From DATFJT01 sp965230755 (GTDB lineage: Bacteria; Bacteroidota; Bacteroidia; Chitinophagales; Saprospiraceae), in the NCBI GenBank assembly GCA_965230755.1, contig CBDDLT010000011.1, positions 62,001 through 126,000 of the forward strand: a stretch of 64,000 nucleotides of DNA, given 5' to 3'. Numbering within the stretch: position 1 is the first letter of the stretch; every line of letters starts with the position of its first letter. Below the pieces are notes generated by a model. It was given only the letters and a program-made list of their open reading frames with translations. It searched no databases and was not told the origin of the DNA. The translations under genes were made by a program, and so were the position numbers. Of this stretch, positions 23,301 through 29,300 are shown in pieces.

Positions 23301-26300
23301 ATATCGTAGACACTGAAGCACCGGAATTCACATACGTTCCTGCTGATGAGGTAGTAGATTGTAGTGAAGCAGTAGTGTTCGGAACACCAGAATTCGAGGA
23401 TGATTGTGACAGTGATGTTGCATTGAGCCACGAAGATACTCCTGGTACTGAGGGTTGTAGAGGTGAGAGCTTTACTAGAACATGGACGATAACGGACAAC
23501 TGTGGCAACACTGCTTTGGCATCTCAAACAATTGTTGTTGAAGATAACGAAGCACCGGAATTCACATTTGTTCCTGATGATATTACCGTTGATTGTGATG
23601 AAGAGATCGCATTTACAGCTCCACTTTATGAGGATAACTGTTTGAGCGATGTAGTACTTGACTACGTGGATGCTTCGAATACGGCAATCTGTACAGATGA
23701 AGAAGTTACTAGAACTTGGATCATTACAGATGCTTGTGGTAATTCTAGCACTGCGACTCAGAGAATCACAAGAAGCTATATGGATCCACATTTTGTAGAT
23801 CAAGCTCCTGATAATATTACAGTTGATTGTGATCAGATTCCTGAACCGGTTAGCTTGACAGGACTTGTTCACTGTGGTCAGGAAGTAGAGGTTCAACCTA
23901 CAGGTGAAATCCTGCCAGGAAGATGTGAGGGTGAATATACTATGACGCGAACTTGGACATTGAGTGATAATTGTGGTAATGAAGTAAGTACACAACAAGT
24001 AATTCTTGTAGTAGATAATACTCCTCCTGTAATTACTGGTGTACCAGAAAGCACTACAATTGATGAATTGCCATTGCCAGATGCGTCTGGAGTAGATGCT
24101 GAAGATAGTTGTTCTGATGCTGAATTAGAATTTGACGAAGTGAGCACGGAGAATGAGTGTGGTATGATCGTAGTTAGAACATGGACTGCAACTGACGATT
24201 GTGGAAATAGTACTACTGCATCTCAGACCATATTCGTATCGCCAGAAGCTTTGGATGTTGATCTAATATTGATCGATGGAGTGGATTGTTATGGTGACCA
24301 CGATGGTTCCGTAGCATCAACAGCAACTGGTGGAACTGAGCCTTATACTTATGTATGGTCTAATGGTGAGAACACAAGAGTGGCGAATAACTTACCACAA
24401 GGTTTGGCTACATTGAAAGTATACGATGCCAACGGATGTATGGGAATAGCTACTATTGATGTTCCTGGGCCGGAAGCTGAATTGGATATTGAGATCGTAG
24501 TTGAGTCAGGATTAGATTGTAACTCAAGTGGTGAGGTTAGAGCTATAGTGAACGGAGGTACTCCAGTTTACACCATTGAGTGGAGTAATGGAGATACAGG
24601 AGAAAGTACTACAGTGAATGGTACGTTCATCGCGGTGACAGTAACGGATGATGAAGGATGTCAAGATACAGATGAAGAAGAGGTTGAAGAGTCTTGTTTC
24701 GATCTTGCTTTGATCAAACAGTCGAACGCAACTTCTGTTGCAGCTGGAGACTTCTTGATATACACTATCACAGTTTACAACCAAGGAACTTCACCAGCAT
24801 ATGGTATTCAGGTTGTTGACGAGTTGCCAACAGGCGTTAGCTTGGCAGACAATCAGTGGAGATCAATTGGTGGATCTAAGTATGAATTGATCGAGAGAAT
24901 CAATTTCATCCCTGCTGGAGGTAGCTATCCGGTTACCTTAAGAGTGAAGATCGATGATGACTTCCAGGGTACTTCATTGAGAAATGTAGCTGAGATTTCA
25001 GATGCAGATGATGATACTGATTCTACCAATGGTAAGCCATCTGATGACGACAGTACATTCGATGAAGATCTGGATAACGATACTGTAGGTGGAGATGATA
25101 CTATCAATAATGAAAACGGTGATGAAGATGATCACGATATTGATATTATCGATGTAACACCAGCTGGAGTATTTGACTTGAGTTTAGAGAAGACATCAAA
25201 TGTTTCTGAAGTTGAAGTTGGAGATATCGTGACTTACACGATTACTGTGACCAACGAGGGAGATATTGATGCATATAATGTAGAAGTTGAGGATAGACAT
25301 CCTGCAGGACTTGCTCCTCAAGGAGCGACTACGCAAGTAATTCCATTCTTACCTGCCGGAAGTAGCGCAACAGTTGATTTCAGTTTTGAAGTCACAGAAG
25401 CTGCTAGAGGTATGAGATTGGTTAACGTCGCGGAGATTACTGATGCGGATGACGATACTGATCCTGATAACGAAGGACCAGAAGATGAAGATAGTACTCC
25501 GGATAACGATGATCCGAATGAGGATGATCAAGACGAAGATGATGGAATCGATGTTGATCCTGGAGTATTTGACTTGAGCTTAGAGAAGACTGCGAATGTG
25601 AGTGGAGAGGTAGCTCCTGGAGATATCGTAACGTATACAATTACAGTGACGAACGAAGGAGATATCGATGCATACAATGTGGAAGTTGAGGATAGACATC
25701 CAGCCGGATTGATACCACAAGGACCATCGACGCAAGTAATACCATTCATTCCAGCGGGCAGCAGTGCTAGCGTAGACTTCAGTTTCGAAGTTGCGGCAGA
25801 TGCAAGCGGAAGATTGGCTAACGTAGCGGAGATCACAGATGCAGACGATGACGAGGATCCTGATAATGAAGGACCAGAAGATGAGGATAGTACTCCTGAC
25901 AATGATGATCCGGATGAGGATGATCAAGATGAGGATGACGATGTAGTAGTAGAAGATCCTGGAGTATTTGACTTGAGCTTAGAGAAGACTTCGAATGTAA
26001 CGGAGGCAGCTCCTGGTGATATCATTACATACACAATTACAGTGACGAACGAAGGAGATATCGATGCATACAATGTGGAAGTTGAGGATAGACATCCAGC
26101 CGGATTGATACCGCAAGGACCATCGACGCAAGTAATACCATTCATTCCAGCGGGCAGCAGTGCTAGCGTAGACTTCAGTTTCGAAGTTGCGGCAGATGCA
26201 AGCGGAAGATTGGCTAACGTAGCGGAGATCACAGATGCAGACGATGACGAGGATCCTGATAATGAAGGACCAGAAGATGAGGATAGTACTCCTGACAATG

Positions 26301-29300
26301 ATGATCCGGATGAGGATGATCAAGATGAGGATGACGATGTAGTAGTAGAAGATCCTGGAGTATTTGACTTGAGCTTAGAGAAGACCGCGAATGTGAGCGG
26401 AGAGGTAGCTCCTGGAGATATCGTAACGTATACAATTACAGTGACGAACGAAGGAGATATCGATGCATACAATGTGGAAGTTGAGGATAGACATCCAGCC
26501 GGATTGATACCACAAGGACCATCGACGCAAGTGATACCATTTATTCCAGCAGGAAGCAGTGCAAGTGTCGACTTCAGTTTCGAAGTTGCAGCTGATGCAA
26601 GCGGAAGATTGGCTAACGTGGCGGAGATCACAGATGCAGACGATGACGAGGATCCTGATAATGAAGGACCGGAAGATGAGGATAGTACTCCAGATAATGA
26701 TGATCCGGATGAGGATGATCAAGATGAGGATGACGATGTAGTGGTAGAAGATCCTGGAGTATTCGACTTAAGTCTAGAGAAGACAACAAATATCAGTGGA
26801 GAAGTTGCTCCTGGTGATATTGTTACTTACACTGTTACAGTGACGAACGAGGGAGATATCGATGCATACAATGTAGTTGTTGAGGATAGACATCCAGCCG
26901 GATTGATACCACAAGGACCATCGACGCAATTGATACCATTTATTCCAGCTGGCAGCAGTGCAAGCGTAGACTTCAGTTTCGAAGTTGCAGCTGATGCAAG
27001 CGGAAGATTGGCTAACGTTGCAGAGATTATTGATGCAGACGACGACGAGGATCCTGATAATGAAGGACCGGAAGATGAGGATAGTACTCCAGATAATGAT
27101 GATCCGAATGAAGATGATCAGGATGAGAACGATGATATCGTGGTAGAAGAAGAATGCGAAGGAAGTTACACTGAGGAGGAAATTGATCTTCCATGTGGTG
27201 AGGACGGATTCGTTTGTCTACCGATCGATTACGACGATCTATCTGACTACGAGGTACACTTGGATGGAACTGATTACGATGACTTCTATGCATGTGATAT
27301 AGAAAGAGTCGTACAGTATGACTACTGTGTATTGAGTGAGCATGGAGAGAATGGACCATATGAATTGATCTCGTGGTATGTTGACGGAACGGAGTATAGC
27401 ACTACCTTCCAAGACATCTACGCATTGGTTGATTACATGAATACGGTTGATCCTGACGGTAACTGGATTCTTAGAGAAGATATTCAGTTGATCGAAGGAG
27501 GAAACGGTGGTACTTATGGTACTATGATCTTCAGACAATTGAGATTGTTGGGAATGCCATTGGCAGAGATGAATGCAAGTATTGCTTACTTCGCTAATGG
27601 AGTAGCTGTAAATGTTGGAGATGACGAAGGCATGAGAGTCATTACTTATGGCTTGATCGGTGAGGATTGTCCTGATACCATTAAGGTTACGATTACGAAG
27701 GATATTCCATCTGTGGATGAGGTTATCACTGAGAATACTTGTGAAGGATCGAATGACGGATATGCAGAAATTGTAATGGACGGCAACGCTAATAATTACA
27801 ATTACTCATGGACGCCGAATGTATCCTCAAGTAATGTAGCTGATAACTTGGCAGCTGGAACATACACAGTAGTAATTAGCTCTGTGAACGATCCTAACTG
27901 TTCAGTAACTGAAGAGTTTGAGATACTGGAGATCGATGTTCCGGAATTGAGTGTTGATACTGAGGATGCTACTTGTGAAGGAGCTGATGGTGTTGTGACT
28001 GTCCTTCCAAGCAATGGAGACGAGTACAGATGGAGTGATGGTACAACTACCAACTCTAATACTAGAGATGATCTTGATGCTGGAATGTACAGTGTAACTG
28101 TAAGCTTCGATAGCGGATGTGAGGCTTCGACTATGTTCGAAATCGATACTGAGAATACATTGTCAATCGATGTTGACGAAGTGAATGCAGCCACTTGTGA
28201 TGAAGGAGGATCTATAGAGATCTCCGTTGACGGAGGTAGCGGATCATACACTTACGAATGGAGTGATAATGGAAGTATCAATAGCTCAATGAGAACAGGA
28301 TTAGATCCTGGATTCTACACAGTTACTGTTACTGATAACTCTAGTTCGGTTTGTACTGAAAAAGAGACAATCGAAATTATTGATGATTGTCGATGCATGG
28401 GTACTAGAACAGATACTCTAATGGAAGTTGGATGTAACGAAGAGGCTAGATACTGTACTGATATTGATGAGTTCGACGCTGACAACTGGATTATTACAGT
28501 GAATGGTGATCAAATCACCGGACCATATGATCTATGTGGCGAAGAAGAATTCTTGAGATATCAATACGATCTACTATTGGGAGACGGATACTTCGGACCT
28601 TATGAGATCGTAGACTGGACAGTGAATGGAACTTCTTACAGTGGTACATTCGATAATATCGATGAGATAGTAGAATTTATGAACGATAGTGATCCAACAG
28701 GAAACTGGGTTGTTGAGCCGTATCATAAGAGAATTGTAGGAGGTGACTTCAACAATGATTATGGTCCGATACTTATCAAGCAGTTGAGATTTATTATCAC
28801 TAATAGAGTAGATACTCTTGGAATTGCCTTCGGTCAAGAAGCGACGAAAGTAGCTCTTGAACTTGAGGACGGAGTGAATGAAATCTTACTACAAGGACCA
28901 GATGCGGAATGTCCAGATACTGTTGTGGTGACCGTTACTAGAAGTAATGATCTTGATGCGTCAGTATTGTATACTTATCCAGCATCTTGTAATGAAGACA
29001 ATGGAGTAGCGTCACTATTCCCAATGGATCTTAATTACACTTGGAGTGATGGAGGTACAGGAAGTTTCAGAGATGATTTATCTCAAGGATACTATTCTGT
29101 TACCGCAACGGATGGTAGTAACTGCTCTACGGAATTAGAGTTTAATATCACTAAGATGATTGGAGAAGGTTGCGATGATTGTGATTATCTATTACTGGAT
29201 GAAGAAGCTTCAATAACTGTAACGGATTGTGAAGGACTACATGATTTATGTATCGAAGTCAATCCACTGGTTAAAGAAGATACTGAGTTCAGATTGGATG

